From NCBI RefSeq assembly GCF_030272615.1, contig NC_081405.1, positions 23,079,772 to 23,143,771 of the forward strand: a stretch of DNA of 64,000 nucleotides. The letters run 5' to 3'. The notes under the pieces are model-generated. The model had not been told where the DNA came from. It did no database searches and saw only the letters and a program-made list of their open reading frames with translations. The DNA is from Cryptomeria japonica. Its lineage: Eukaryota; Streptophyta; Pinopsida; Cupressales; Cupressaceae. Each line of letters begins with the position of its first letter. The stretch's first letter is position 1. Both the position numbers and the translations under genes were made by a program. Shown here one piece after another: positions 35,201-47,470 of this stretch.

Positions 35201-37874
35201 ATCATGTATGTGCATTCATCATGTGAATCAAAAAACGGGATAACATTGAAGGTTACATAAATACATGAAGGCAAACAGATGATTGTGCAACAAGATACTA
35301 CAAAAGGTCAAATTGGTGAAAGAATGACTACTATTACAACATGAGGCTAACTAAAAATGGAAATATAAATGTCAAATGGGATGAGCTCAAGTGGTAAATC
35401 ATCAAAGCTTTCATAATGGAGATTCATGTTAATCCCCACAAAAATGTTAGGTTCTTATATATACAAATGTTGAATGCTTGATCTAGAAACTACCACGTCG
35501 AATTTGACAGAACAGATACCCCTCTAAGGCAAAGGACACCCCACAAGAAGAATACTCAATACACTAACTAAAAAGAACCAGGAGACACAAATGTCGGTTT
35601 TTATATAGTTGTTGCCACCAGCCTAGTCATTGTATCTAAAAGGATACGATGAAGAATATCTGTTTCAGACACAGATGAATAGTCTTTGATTTCAATTCTG
35701 TCCTTCAATGCTATAGCCAATTCTGCTGTTCTGCTGCTTTGTTTGGGGGCATTTTGAATCAAATTAGTGGTCAATGTAGTACCATAAAAATATTTTCTTG
35801 CACCTGTATGAGCCACTTATAGTTCATGGGATATGAACAAGACAGGTGTGGCTATTTCATAACGCTTGCTTAGGCAATATAGCTTCACAGAATACAAAAA
35901 GCCAACTTGCAAAAAGAAAAAGGAAAACAGACTAGATGTTATTCAGCATTGAACCTACAAACAGGGAATTATGAATTTCCAATTTAGATATATATAATAT
36001 AATCATGAAATGATGAAAATCGATGTCGTCAAAAAACATAAATAGGATGAAACAATTAAAATAAATGCCCATGTTTATTAAACCCTATTAATTCATTTTT
36101 TGGCAGCAATATACAAACCAATCTATTGGAATTCCCCAAATGCTCCAGAGTAAAGTAGAATCTTGGACAAGCAGAAAGGATGAAAAGTGAAAAATCAAAC
36201 AAGGACATAAATAGATATATGAACCTAAAAACTAGTTGAATGTAGAATCCGAAGAATTCTTTATTTTCAAGTTTTGATTTTGAAGTCAGATGATTCCAAA
36301 AAATGAAAGAAAAAAATTCCACTGCCATTCCTAAGGATTTACAATCCAGAGAATAAATGGCAATTCCCAAGAGATATAAATTGGGACTCAAATTAAATTT
36401 TCCAGAAGAGAACATAAACAATAAAACAACCCCACTAAAAGCATTTCATAGTTGGTTACATACCTTATTAGAGTTTGGAACAAGTTCTTGCAGAGATTTC
36501 ATTCTTTCAGCAATCCTCTCCCTCCGAAGCTGCAGAAAAAGCCACATACATAGTGCTCAGTTGAAAAAAAAAATATTTCCATAGCACACCAAGAGGAGAA
36601 ATTAAAAGGTTCCAAAAAAGTCATCCTTCAAGACCAAAAAGGTCACAAGAATCACAAGCCCCTAGGCATCTAAAACAACCACGTTAAAAATAAGCCCATG
36701 TACATACACATTAATTGGCTGTTACAATGCTTCAATGAGGGAACATATTCTGACCCGCTCAGCAATACTGTGTGGATCAGTTGCTTGACCTCGACGTGCC
36801 CTGACACGAGGACGTGTAGCTCCATTGACAGCATTGCCACCACCAGCTCCTGATTGAACTTGTGAAACAGCAGAATGACTGCAATACTGCTGTAGAGAAT
36901 TTCCCTCACCTGATTGTATACATTGAGCCCTAAGATTCTGTTTCAGAAAGCACTTCCAGATAAGGGTGTTTTCACTGTTTGGTGAATGCAACTTGAAAAA
37001 AATACTCATCTTCCACATAGCATTGCAATATATGAAGTTTCAAACATACCTGTTGCTGTGATTGTGTCCCTGCAGTTCTAACAAGCTGAGTTTGACCAGT
37101 TTGCACTCCAGTAAAAGAAGTTAAAAGGTTTCCTTGATGTTCATCGTGCTCCTGGAAGTGTTCAACCCAAATATTCATATTATGAATCATAAGCAATAAA
37201 ATAATGCACAGGTGATAATTTTGCACTCATACAAACCATATGGATTAGAATGCTTCTAATTCACACTTGCAAAAAGAGCCAAAAATAGCTAGAAGTTGTA
37301 CTCCATATGCTAGATAGAGCATACTTACAGTAGTGGATATATTTTCTCTGACAAGCAGTTTTTGTTCAGGATGGGACCTTTTACCCAAAAGGTGCCCTTC
37401 ACCATGAACAGTTTCTCCATTCATGGCAAAGGATTCTAATTTCACTTGTCCGAGTGCTGAGGGAAGAGGTGTAGAGCCAGCATAAGACTGACTCCAGACT
37501 GGAAGTGATGAATGAGAATCGCCCAGAGCTTGTTGAAAGCCAGATGCTTCACTGCTACTACTTCCTCCTGATGCTAATTCAGGCACTGAAACAGCTGTTC
37601 TCGACAACCCTCCAACTGGATTCAGAAATTGGGATGTGCTTCCTTGTGGTGTGGCTGGGCCAGATGTGTTTAACTGCAACATAGTAGATCCACCTTCAGC
37701 AACATTGCTGCCAACAAGTCTCTGTAGCTGCAGTGAATCAGCGGTTATTGCTGAAAGCTTTAAGTCCCCTTGAAATGCTCCAATAGAATCATCAGGGATG
37801 CTATTGGTTTGACCTCCACCCATCTCTGTCCACGAAGATGGAGATGAAAAAATATTTTCCAAAAATTCTTCCAT
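25785..37874 (-). CDS. bHLH transcription factor, LRL/UNE12 type (seven coding exons, 505 aa)
   Basis: Joined coding exons: 37874-37329, 37151-37050, 36937-36755, 36529-36464, 26615-26550, 26455-26387, 26270-25785. Each intron is GT...AG and phase 0. The product would be a nuclear DNA-binding regulator. The basic region ([16 protein letters not shown], about residues 262-277, with His272, Glu276 and Arg280) matches E-box-binding bHLH proteins. Helix 1 and loop are residues 278-299 and helix 2 is 300-321, followed by the conserved [16 protein letters not shown] block and a C-terminal [27 protein letters not shown] block. Those three together identify plant LRL (LJRHL1-like)/UNE12 proteins, which act in root-hair and reproductive development; which role this gene has cannot be read here. 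The N-terminus is Ser/Gln/Gly-rich. ATG 37874 is the only upstream ATG in frame that I see. The gene appears intact. Confidence 0.93.
26387..26455 (-). CDS. bHLH gene coding exon 6 (conserved post-bHLH block)
   Basis: 69 nt, 23 residues, [16 protein letters not shown] then IADVPPE, the block directly after helix 2 that is diagnostic of the LRL/UNE12 group. Acceptor CTGCAG, donor GTACTT. Confidence 0.93.
26550..26615 (-). CDS. bHLH gene coding exon 5 (helix 2)
   Basis: 66 nt, 22 residues beginning [18 protein letters not shown] and ending LQVK. Acceptor GTGCAG, donor GTTCAG. It lies 9.8 kb from exon 4 across the large intron. Confidence 0.93.
26700..26941. repeat. 121-bp tandem duplication in intron 4
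   Basis: 26700-26820 and 26821-26941 both begin GTACAAAATGAAATC and run through TTCCCCAGAACAAC and AACATGGGTAGATGGCT with few differences. Confidence 0.85.
28823..29040. repeat. 108-bp tandem duplication in intron 4
   Basis: 28823-28930 and 28931 to about 29040 both begin GATTATCAGGTGCT and share AACAACATTAAAAGGATATA. A third, more diverged copy is visible at about 28463-28566. Confidence 0.8.
31061..31300. repeat. 120-bp tandem duplication in intron 4
   Basis: 31061-31180 and 31181-31300 both begin CAGAGCCA(C/T)ACATCTGGAAT and share AAACAAAAGCTCAAAA and CCTCCAGCATCACAA. Confidence 0.85.
32620..33288 (+). mobile_element. solo LTR in intron 4
   Basis: 669 bp with TG...CA ends (TGTTGTTTGT ... 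TTTAACA), flanked by a perfect 5-bp duplication GACCT at 32615-32619 and 33289-33293. A TATAAATA box at 32832-32839 sets the plus orientation, and GGTTTTCCCAGGGTATTTG near 33136 is typical of plant LTR U5 sequence. No internal region remains, so it probably arose by recombination between two LTRs. Family not assigned; the U5 style suggests copia. Confidence 0.8.
33294..36463. other. unassigned part of intron 4
   Basis: AT-rich sequence; I see no gene, clear repeat or element. A-rich runs near 34790-34890 and 34430-34490. Confidence 0.5.
36464..36529 (-). CDS. bHLH gene coding exon 4 (helix 1 and loop)
   Basis: 66 nt, 22 residues, [18 protein letters not shown] then NSNK. Acceptor CTGCAG, donor GTATGT. 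Identical or nearly so to the helix 1 of plant LRL proteins as I know them. Confidence 0.93.
36755..36937 (-). CDS. bHLH gene coding exon 3 (basic region)
   Basis: 183 nt, residues 217-277, ending in the basic region DPHSIAER. The donor reads GG|GTCAGA, weaker than consensus at +3, but no other donor keeps the conserved joint to LRRER in exon 4. Confidence 0.9.
37050..37151 (-). CDS. bHLH gene coding exon 2
   Basis: 102 nt, residues 183-216, from [10 protein letters not shown] to GTQSQQQ. Acceptor TTCCAG before it, donor GTATGT after it. The frame is kept through both junctions. Confidence 0.85.
37329..37874 (-). CDS. bHLH gene coding exon 1 (N-terminal region)
   Basis: 546 nt, residues 1-182. 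Opens [15 protein letters not shown] and is rich in Ser, Gly and Gln, without a known domain, as usual for the N-termini of this subfamily. Donor GTAAGT follows 37329. Confidence 0.9.
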
Positions 37875-38213
37875 AATAAATTTCAAGGGAGTTGCTTGCT
37901 AGTAGAATGAGGAAGACAAATAAGGTTTTGAAATCTTCTGGAATCCAATCCCACAACACTGAAAATTCACTCCCATGATGGCGTAAGCAAACCCATGTCT
38001 AGTATTGACATGACATCATAGTAATTTATGCATGCTTGTAGGAAAAATATTAAGGCAGACAGTTATGACCAGTGAAAAAGCAGCGGCAAAATATTGTAGG
38101 TCATAGTAAGATCATGGATCAAACAGTCGACATTTTGATATTCTTAACAGCTTGGTTCTAACCAGAGCTCCTGTAACCCATTAGTTCGCAAATGAAACTT
38201 CCTCTCTTGCAAC
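37875..38213 (-). other. probable 5'UTR segment adjoining the bHLH start codon
   Basis: Upstream of ATG 37874 the minus strand runs back to an acceptor-like TTTGCAG at 38220-38214, so a 5'UTR exon of about 339 nt is plausible. Not proven. Confidence 0.4.
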
Positions 38214-40991
38214 CTGCAAACTGAAAATCTAGCATACATGTCAGTGTTTAATTAAGATATGAGCAAGACATATCCAGATTGTACAGGTTAATATTTTCTT
38301 TACAACTGATAAATCATCAACTGAAATAAGTTCATTATAAAAATGTAATCAAGTGTCTGTTTCATAAAAGATTTATATCTAGGTAAACCAGAATTATGTC
38401 AGGCTATCACTATATTAAGTAGCTTGATTTAAAACTGCATACAAAACCATCCAGTTTAGAACAAACTTGACACATTTCTAGTCAAAATTTGATCACATCA
38501 CTTTTAAATGAAATGATGTGAGCCATTGATTTCTACATATAGGCAAAATGATTTGATTCGTACTTCTTTCTCAGACAAAGCATTTCCTAATTAAGTCATT
38601 CTATAGGTGAATCAATAAACCAATCAATTCAAATCCACATACGATATTAGTTCACAAATTTATCAAACCTAACTATCCTATTCTTCTCACAACTTCATAT
38701 TCCATCTTTGGGCCCTACTGTTTGTGGATGACAAATCTTCTTACATTTCCTTCTCACATAAAAATGCTCTTCGAGGGACACCCCTCAAGCTCTTGCTGGT
38801 TATATATCTAATTGTTCTTTCCCTTCAAAGCTTCATGCACAATATTTCTCTGCCACTAAGCATGCGTTCCCATGGTACCTGCTTCAAGAACTGTTTTCAT
38901 GAAGCAGAGGGTCCCATGAGATGAAAAAAAAATTGCTACAGGATAGATTAGAATCTTGGCCCTGAAAATAGGATCCCCTACTTTTTGAATTTTAGATTTT
39001 AGGGGGTGCCTTTGGGGTGGGTCTGGATATTTCACCCACCAGCTTAGGAGATTTTGCTGCCATGTGTCATCCATATATAGTTTTTCAGATTCCTGATAAT
39101 AAATTTAGGAATATTTTTTCTATTCTAATCCTTTTTTTTAGCTTTTGCTGTTGTTCCAAAAAATCATGAGAACACCGGCTACATAAATTTTCAGAGCTTT
39201 AAAGTTTCAAGCTTGCCTGCTGCAAAAAAATCATGGGACCACCTACCTGTGAAAACTCCTAAAACTTCTCAGCAGCATCCTCTGAAATACTGTAGGAAGC
39301 CCCCCACCATGGGACCACTACCTAATCTTTCAAGGTTAAATAGCATCAAATTTTTAAAAAGTGTCATCCATATTTGTCTCGACTAAATAAACCCAAGACC
39401 TTCCACTTGATCCACTAGTCTAATTATCCAGTGATTAATTTTTTATTTCCACAGTTGTCAAATGCCACCTACTCATTAACCCACACTTGGCAAAGGCAAA
39501 CTTAAATTTTCAGAGCCATTCAAGCAGCAACAACAAAATACAGAAGAATGATATATCACACTTGTAGGTCAGTGTGACAGTAGTAAATGTGCATGAGAAG
39601 AAAGAGACTTTATCATAGTGGCCTTAATATTAAGATGTTCAAATCAGGTGGATATCCCTGGGAATAATTTTATATAGAACATACACTGTATCAGTATAGT
39701 ATACAGCACATTAAATGTAAAGTAGTATGTCTGGTGGTCTATCATCCTCGGATATGATTTAATAATATAACATAAACTGTAGCCCTAAAGTTTATAGCTG
39801 CTTAAATGTAGAGTAATATGTCCAATAATATGATAACAAACATGGAATAATGAGTTTATTTCGGCAAGAGAAACAGAAATCGCAAAGACTTACAAGGATA
39901 TAAGCACACCGTGATCATCAGGGCTTCATTGAATGTGATATTTAACATTAATCATAACAGGTCAATTAAAAAGTGAAGAAAAAATCAAGACATTAATGAA
40001 AAAGACTAACCAAACAAACTAAGGAAAAGGAAAATGGTCTAGCTAGCCCAGGGAAGAATTATCAATCCAAGATATACACTCAAACGCATTACTTTGTTTC
40101 TTGACAGAAGGCAATGAACTTATCCAGAAAGAACATTAAGAATTTGGTGTAAAAAAAAAAAAATTTCTTATCTTCGGTAACGCTAAACACCTATATGATC
40201 TTTTTACTGAAAAATAGCATTTGTTAGTTTTTTCAGCTTTCAAACCACTACTGCACAAGATACTGATTGAAACAAAGGCTACCATATGATTCAAGTAGCT
40301 CCCAAAGGCTAATTGCACAACTCGAATGATTTACTTCTCCTGCTGGTAAATGTGAGTCACAGGAGCTCTGAATAACTTGAAAAGCAACCCCTTTGTTCAG
40401 ACGCCTCATGTACGCCAATATACATTCCAAACACAGAAATACAATCCTCGTGAACAACAACTAAAAAACCCTAGCAAATTGCGGAGATTAACAGGAGATT
40501 AACAGGAGATACCCAGGATTCTCGGCCTTAAACATGAAAAAAAAAAGGTTAGACATGCTATTATTCACTCACGGCCCTTCCTTGGACTCAATAGCAATCT
40601 ATAACATCAAAAAAATAGGCAAAATTTAGAGTAATTTGACAGAAATTTGCATTGTTAAAGCAGGTCAACTAAATCAAACTTTTGCAGGGTAAAACTAAAT
40701 AAAAAAAGGAATCAACCTAGACTTGAGAAGTTTCTAACAGAGAAAATCTCGCAAGCTAAAAAAATACTTAAAATTACAGTGCAAGATAATGCACAGCAAA
40801 GCTCCATTTTCAAATACTGGAGCGAATTTTACTTGTAATCTCCCTTTTGCCTACTATTCTATAGAATTTCCCAATTGTGTGCTTGACAAGCAAAACTTAG
40901 CATGAAATCGTAAGCACGCCAAATGCAACTCAAACAAGAGGAAAAAAGGGGACAGACGAAAACGAAGACGCTTCTCGAAAATTTTACTTAC
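38214..40991 (-). other. possible 5'UTR intron of the bHLH gene
   Basis: A strong donor (CAGG|GTAAGT, GT at 40991-40990) upstream and the acceptor at 38214 would enclose a ~2.8 kb intron. No coding sequence or element seen in it. Confidence 0.35.
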
Positions 40992-41347
40992 CCTGCCATT
41001 AAATTACAGTGCACAACTTGAAGTTGCTGCTGCCTCTACATATTAATTCGTACACTAGGGTTTGAAGTTATTCGAAACTGGGCGTTTCACGGGAAAAGGG
41101 GCATTGGAATTGAAGACCATAACCAACAACAATAAAATTTAACATATTCAGAAAGCGAGGGTCGGCTAAAGAACAGAATAACGTTGACTGTACAATTTGG
41201 CACATTTAAGGGACCCCTTCCATCTCTACTCATCATACATTGTGTATCATCATTGTACGGCCCTCATTTCCTTGCCACAGGATGGGCATGTTTAGCATCT
41301 TATCCAACGAGCATCTTCTCCTGCATATACGGCAGGGATGCGGTGGG

Positions 41348-41357
41348 GCTTATAAAT
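41348..41357 (-). promoter_or_regulatory. candidate TATA box of the bHLH gene
   Basis: The minus strand reads ATTTATAAGC in a locally GC-richer stretch (41320-41400). It would place the transcript start near 41320 and the first untranslated exon at about 41320-40992. Weak evidence. Confidence 0.3.
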
Positions 41358-41420
41358 GATACGCGACACGGCCGCCAAGAAGCGGGTAGGATAAGATGGC
41401 ACTGATCCCTACGTACGAAA

Positions 41421-43815
41421 TACTATGTGAAATGATAGCATGAGTATGGATGAGATATTCCGTACGTACAAATAATATCATCATGAAAACATGTGTAACA
41501 TTAATGCTGGCAATCATTAGTCGTATTGATGGGACCTACCCGCTTCGCCCGCCGCTTATCACGCTTCAGTTTTATAACGTATATATAACGTCTACGATTT
41601 GCAGTCTGAATATTTCAACCGTGCGATTCGTTTTATTCGCTCAATGTTTAAAGCGCGGCTGTTTGTGGTTTACTCTTACGAGCGTTACGACCGAGGTCAC
41701 ATGGAGGGGCTCATGGGGTACTGAACCCAAAGATGACGCCAGGGTATGGTCATGTGAAACTGTGGCCATGTAAGCTGCCATGCTTTGTTTCTACACAAGT
41801 TTCAGATATCATGAGATCGAGTGTGAGAGAAGTTATAAATCACTATCAAATATCCCTCAATATTAATTAAATAAATGCAATCAACTAAGCATGCAATTCA
41901 ATTTTAAAATGTAATAAGAGTATGTTGAAGAGATCTTAAAAGTGAATCGTTAGGTCTTTAAGCAAATGGAGTATTGCATTCATTATACTTTCTCATGGAC
42001 ATGTCATTTTTGGATTGATAGCATGAAATATTTGATCAAAAGTCAATTAGTTTGAGGCTAGGCATCAAGCACTAGCAATTAAATGCACGATCACAATTCA
42101 CAAACCATTTGATTGTATTTTAAATTAATTATGCTGAGAGGCATCTATAATGACATACAAATATCTGTAAACAAAAAAATGATTTTGAATAAATTTGAAG
42201 TGTAGATGGTAGGTAAATGCATGCATGTTTCAGTTTCTCTATAATTCTTCATGGACACGCTAGTTTTGGATTGATGACTCGAAACATTTAGTCAAAAGTT
42301 AATTAATTTGTCTAGGTATCAAGCACTAGAATTTAAATGCACGACCATAATTCACAAACCATTTGATGGCATTCTAAATAACTTGAGCTTCATGCTTCAT
42401 GTTGTAAAGTTTAATGACTTCTTACCTAGAAATTGATGAGCATAGTCTTTTGTGTAATATGTTTGGAGCTTGCAAGCTTGTGAGTTTATCCACGTGGTAA
42501 TATGTCAACCAATTAGTTCTTGGCACGTTTAATAAGGACATTGGTGTGAGTGGACATGTAAGTAATATGGCTCTAACTTTGCTAAATCCTAGAACAGTAA
42601 TAAGTTTTCTTGAAATGTCGAGCTATTTGTTATCAAAATATGTATCCTCTTCTTGATTTTTTAGAGGCACATATACACTATCCTCCAATGCCCTTATCCT
42701 TCTCAAGGTAACAAACATCTAAGGGATTGCAACATAACACAAAGGGGTAATTAATTTAGATTTGCACTTTCACATTTGTCTCAGTTCTTCTAAACACCAA
42801 GTAAAGTTTGTGTAACCAATAAAAAGATGGGAAAGGAGATGCAACTATTCTCCAATTATCTCTCTTTTCTCAATTTTTTCTTTCTTGAGTCTAAGTAGAT
42901 CGATAAGCTTTTGTGGGGCTCATTTCGAAATGAGTTTTATTGTTTATCCAAATTGATAGTATTAATTATAACACTAGTGAACCAAAATTAAGCATAATTA
43001 TTTCCTTCTCATTGTAGCTTCTTAATATTTTGTGTTTCTTCTAATCAAAATTTTATTACTATGATTTCAATATACCTAGCCTTGTGCTTACTTCAGTTAT
43101 TTTGCATTCTCATGAAGCATATAACTTTGAGAGGAGGGAATTTTCTCTTTACCTTTGAATTCATATGTTTTGGAGTAGATTTTTCAACCCTTGTTTGTCA
43201 AATAGTAAAAACAATTGAAACTTTAATTGTATAGTGAAATTGTTACTCTTATGCGAATAGTGTCATTTTGAATAGTGGTAGGAAGGTGGAGACTATGGGG
43301 CATTCTAGGGTTCATCATGCTTGATTTATTGTGTACATGTCTACTTCCATTATATTGAGTTTTTCTTAAATTAAATTGATAGCTTCTAGATAGTTTTAGT
43401 GTGTGGGAAAAATATTTTTACAAAACATAGAAACTCATTTTTTTCTAGATGATGAAATGCATTCAATTTGTGGGAAAAGGAAGTAGAGATTGATGGATGA
43501 TGTAGATTTAATATGGAGAAAGAGACAAATGTTAGTGTTAACAATATATTGTAAGTCATTTGGGAGACCTAATTTTCACAAAGCACGTTTAGTATTAAGC
43601 TTCACCATACATGATTTTGTGATGGTAGAATTGAGCCCTTCAATTGTCATAAAGGGAAATGTTCATAGTTTTTAGTATCCTAAATTTCAATCCATCAATG
43701 TCTTGACATATATATATTGAAAGATAAATTATATATTTAGAATATGCATGATTTGCATGGATTACACATTTCTAATATTAAATCAAATGTTAGACAAGTA
43801 GTGGACATGAAAGTA
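41421..43815. other. intergenic sequence with a diverged ~125-bp repeat pair
   Basis: No gene supported. 41989-42120 and 42247-42376 share a segment that includes TTTTGGATTGAT, ATCAAGCACTAG and CACAAACCATTTGAT. The frame open at 41450-41773 looks non-coding. Confidence 0.5.
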
Positions 43816-43820
43816 GGTGT

Positions 43821-44177
43821 TGTTGAGTTTTGATAGCTCTAATACCATGTTGAAGTAAAGATTGACTTATGACCATGTTGAACTTTGCAACACAAGCTTG
43901 TAAGCTTCCACAAATGAGAGTAGCAAGAAAAATATGTCATATTCCTCAAAAACAAAGATTATAGGATTAAATTAAAGTGCATAATGTTGTGCTTTTATAG
44001 AGAGCACAAAGATTCCCTAAGCTAAATTTAAAATAACTAAAGTAAAAGTATGAAGAGCTAAAAAGATCTCAACTCTAGCTAAACTAGAAGCACAACTAAG
44101 AGAACTTAAGCTCAACTAGAAGCACAACTGGGTGAACTTAGAAAAAAAGCATACCTAGTTGTTAAAATGCTCTAACA
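43821..44177 (-). repeat. 3' LTR (left) of the copia-like element
   Basis: Matches 49486-49927 throughout, including the phrase AAAAATATGTCATATTCCTC. Carries two copies of an ACTAGAAGCACAACT unit. Confidence 0.7.
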
Positions 44178-44200
44178 CCCCCCTCCCCCCCTCCTTAAGT

Positions 44201-45896
44201 GAAACGAGGTGAAGTAAAAAAACCTCTAAATGCATGAGATGCAAGATTGAGTCTTGGCATAAAAGGATTGATGCTCGGTACTCATGTATACTAGAGAAAA
44301 GAAGAGAAAATGGAATTAAAGACTAAGAAGCCTCCAAGAAAATGTCTCAAAAGAAGAGGAACATGGAGAACATCCTCTGAAACACGAAGAAGTTATAAAC
44401 AATTGTCAAACAAGGAGACTACTATAGTGTTGAGTGAAGAACCTCCTTTGAAACCAAGATGATGATCAGGATCAAGAAGATGACATTTTGCATGAGCATC
44501 CCCAATGACATTACTCAAACAAACAAATTGCAAACAAAGGAAAACATCTAGAAGTCAAAGATACAAATAGCACATGAATTTGTAGGAGTGGCCCCAACTA
44601 TGCTACTCAACCATGTAACAGTAAATTGCTATTCAAAAATATAGATGTCAATATTTTGAACAACATTGATCAATAGAGGATAAGTTGCCTCCACAAAATT
44701 GGAATGCAAGAGTGTCTATATGATAAAAGTTGCATCTCATCGAAATACAACCACTATATTCGACTAGTACATAGGAACAAATATTGAATACGCAAATCAC
44801 TCCAAAGTGAAACAAAGGAACCATTAGCACCAACAGTAGAAACCCCCCCATAATGATGACAAGGAAGAGGCATGGCAAGTCCACTAAAATTGTTTGTCAC
44901 CATGAAGTGCATGAAGGAGAAGAAACATACGAGTGTGCACAAGAAAGTACTTGCAACTGAAAAAGGGTGCACAACCAATGTACAAATGCATAGGACAAGA
45001 ATCTCTAGGATTCGATGTTGTCGTCGAGGGACACTCACTAGAAAAAGGTGTCATGGAAAAATAACAAGCACTACACAACCCCATATGGCACTTTATAATA
45101 TAGTGCATATACAACTTAAGGCACAATAGAATGTGTGAAATCCCCAAAAACCATACACAAGAGTGACACTTTATCTCGGTGCATCTACAAACAAATAAGT
45201 GCATAAAAAGGATGCTCAAAATGCCCAAATAGGAAAAAGTGCTCGAAATGCATATAGAACAACCCAATAAAAGCCATCCAAAGCAAATAGAAAGTTTCTA
45301 GGAGCCAAAATGACCAATTAATTAGCCATAAAGTGAAAACACAAAAGATTAAATAAAAATACCCAGTGTAATATTTGAAAACAATAGTAGCAGATCTAGA
45401 TAGAGGACTCGTGGAGATTTTTTACGATGTATGGAAGTCAAAAAATGGAGTTTCTTTGACCAAGTTATGGCCCTAGAAGCACAAAAAAAAGAAGTAACTT
45501 CAACAACCTATTTTTTCATCACCAGGATAAAAATAATATCAAACCACCTATATATTCGAATAGCCCTCTAAACCAGTTTTCCAATGATATGTGAAAGTCA
45601 AAAAGCAAACATCGTTGGTGCAAGTTACAATTAAAAATCAAGTGCATGTCAAAATGGGCTTGGAGGTTTGAAAGGCTTTCCAAAAATAGAAACTTTCTAA
45701 AAATAATAAAATTCCAAAATATAAACTTTTTGAAAAAAATAAAATTTTAAAATAAAAACTTTCAAAAAAACAAAGTCTCCAAAAATAGAAAGTTTTCGAA
45801 AATAAAAACTTTCCAAAATGAGAAAAAAATTACACCTGTTTTGCTCTAAAAGTTGATAAAAATTACCCACTTCCAAATCCACATAAGAAGGCAAAT
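44201..45896 (-). other. interior of the copia-like element
   Basis: No recognisable protein. 45675-45830 is a degenerate run of CCAAAAATAGAAACTTT-like units. Interior continues at 49401-49485 beyond the nested element. Confidence 0.55.
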
Positions 45897-46542
45897 TGAT
45901 GACAACCTTACCAACAACCACTCGACATAAACTAATTCATAGTGTTAAGACAACATATAATGATAGGAAGTTCAAGGAATGTCAGGAACTACAATCATAC
46001 TCGGTACTCACATGATATAACAGTTTAATCAGTGAAAATAGAGTGTTCATCTAGACAAACAATATCTCATATCTATTCAGGATGTTAGAGAAACAAATTT
46101 CCAATCAAAGAAATAAAGATACAAATATTCATTTATTTATATGTCTTGAGTGAGATTATAAAGCAAAAATTGATCCTTTCTAGGATTAGGTTTCTCCTCT
46201 TATCAGGTTGTCTCTTCTCTCTCTTTTCCATTCTACCTCTTCCCAAATCGCATTCCGCCAAAATAAGGGCTTCTTCCCTCCTCTATTTTGTATCCTCCCA
46301 AATTGGCCACAGAACTCATCGATATCCTATCCACCCCCAAAAGACTGAAAACCAACGAACTTGTAAACTACATTTTCTATCCTGTCCAAGTAGTTACAAG
46401 AGATGTAAACTTTTGAGCCCATGTGTTGGTGAGATGGAAAATAAGAAACCGACCACCAACTGAACACAAAAACTTACTTAGCAAATAAAATGGAGACATG
46501 ACTAAACAAACCAAAATTAAGGATGGTGATGCCCCTGCATCA
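45897..46542 (-). repeat. 3' LTR (left) of the gag-protease derivative
   Basis: Begins TGATGCAGGGGCATCA on the minus strand; aligns with 48766-49400 including the phrase TTCCAATCAAAGAAATA. Confidence 0.85.
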
Positions 46543-46997
46543 AGCTCCCTAGGTGATATATTTGTGAGCATAGCTTGCAAAGGGAGTTGGGTAGTAGTAC
46601 TACCCTTACAAATTGTCATTAACACACAACATACCCCTTATGCTTGGATTCCACTCCCACTAGCAGTTCACTTCTTTCATTTCTTTCAGCATGTAAGTGG
46701 AGCAGTATTTTGTGTCATCGTCTCCACACTCTGTCCATGAAGACCCTTGATCATGTACCCATCTCAACACTGTTGGTATGAACTATTTTGGATGTCTTCT
46801 CCTTCCTTAGAACCAATCATGACTGTTGTCCCAACAAGTGCTTATTTCTTGCCTGTTGCAATTTCATTATCCTCTCCTCCTACATACAAATCAATGCCAT
46901 TGCACACCCTTGCAACATTTAGAAAAATGAAGAACCAACTTCTTGGTGGTTGTTGTACCAACTTCTTCCTCCCTCACTTCTATAAAGTCTTTCCCAT

Positions 46998-47470
46998 TTA
47001 GCAAATCACCTTATGTTTGTCACCATGGTTGTCCCCTTTTGGTTCTTGCAATGGCAACATGGTATGTATGACATCATCCTTATCCAAAGTATAGGTTTTA
47101 TATCTTCCATCGCATATGGCCTTCAAGTCAAACTTCCAAGGTCTACCAAGTAATACATGGCATGCATCCATGGGCATGATATCACACATCACACTATACT
47201 TATATCTACCTATTTGAAATTCAACCATAGTTTGCTTATCTACCAACAACTATTACTCCTTTTGTAATCGAGAAACTTGGTAGGGTGTGGAATGTTTAGT
47301 TCTCTTCAAACTTAGTTTATCCACCATTTCAAAGGCCACTAGAATATTAGTACTACTGTTGTCTATAATAAGTTTGCAACACTTACCATTAGCCTTGCAC
47401 TTAGTTCCAAATAAAGCTCTCCTATGCACTGGTTCTTGTTCCTTTGGTGGCTTCAACAACACTCTTTTGA
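46998..47470 (-). pseudogene. protease remnant of the Ty3 derivative
   Basis: On the minus strand RRALFGTKCKANGKCC leads to LIIDNSSTN, where the usual Asp-Ser-Gly is Asp-Asn-Ser, so the catalytic turn is altered. Beyond a stop region near 47250, MPMDACHVLLGRPWKFD (about 47130-47180) matches the same block in the chromovirus at 12550. Similarity stops near 46998, just where reverse transcriptase should begin. Confidence 0.78.

Larger units (their letters stand above)
26616..36463 (-). other. giant intron 4 of the bHLH gene (9,848 bp)
   Basis: Bounded by donor GTATGT (36463 downward) and acceptor GTGCAG (at 26616), between the loop and helix 2 of the bHLH domain. No supportable coding sequence inside. 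Contents: three two-copy tandem duplications, one solo LTR (listed separately) and otherwise AT-rich sequence. Confidence 0.88.

Noticed and set aside
41450-41773. 107-codon plus-strand frame upstream of the bHLH gene
   Set aside because: No recognisable domain; it overlaps a GC-richer promoter-like region and no splice partners or coding signature were visible.
44754-45267. Cys/His/Leu-rich frames on the minus strand in the copia-like element
   Set aside because: Repetitive, low-complexity translation in a decayed interior; no conserved motif.
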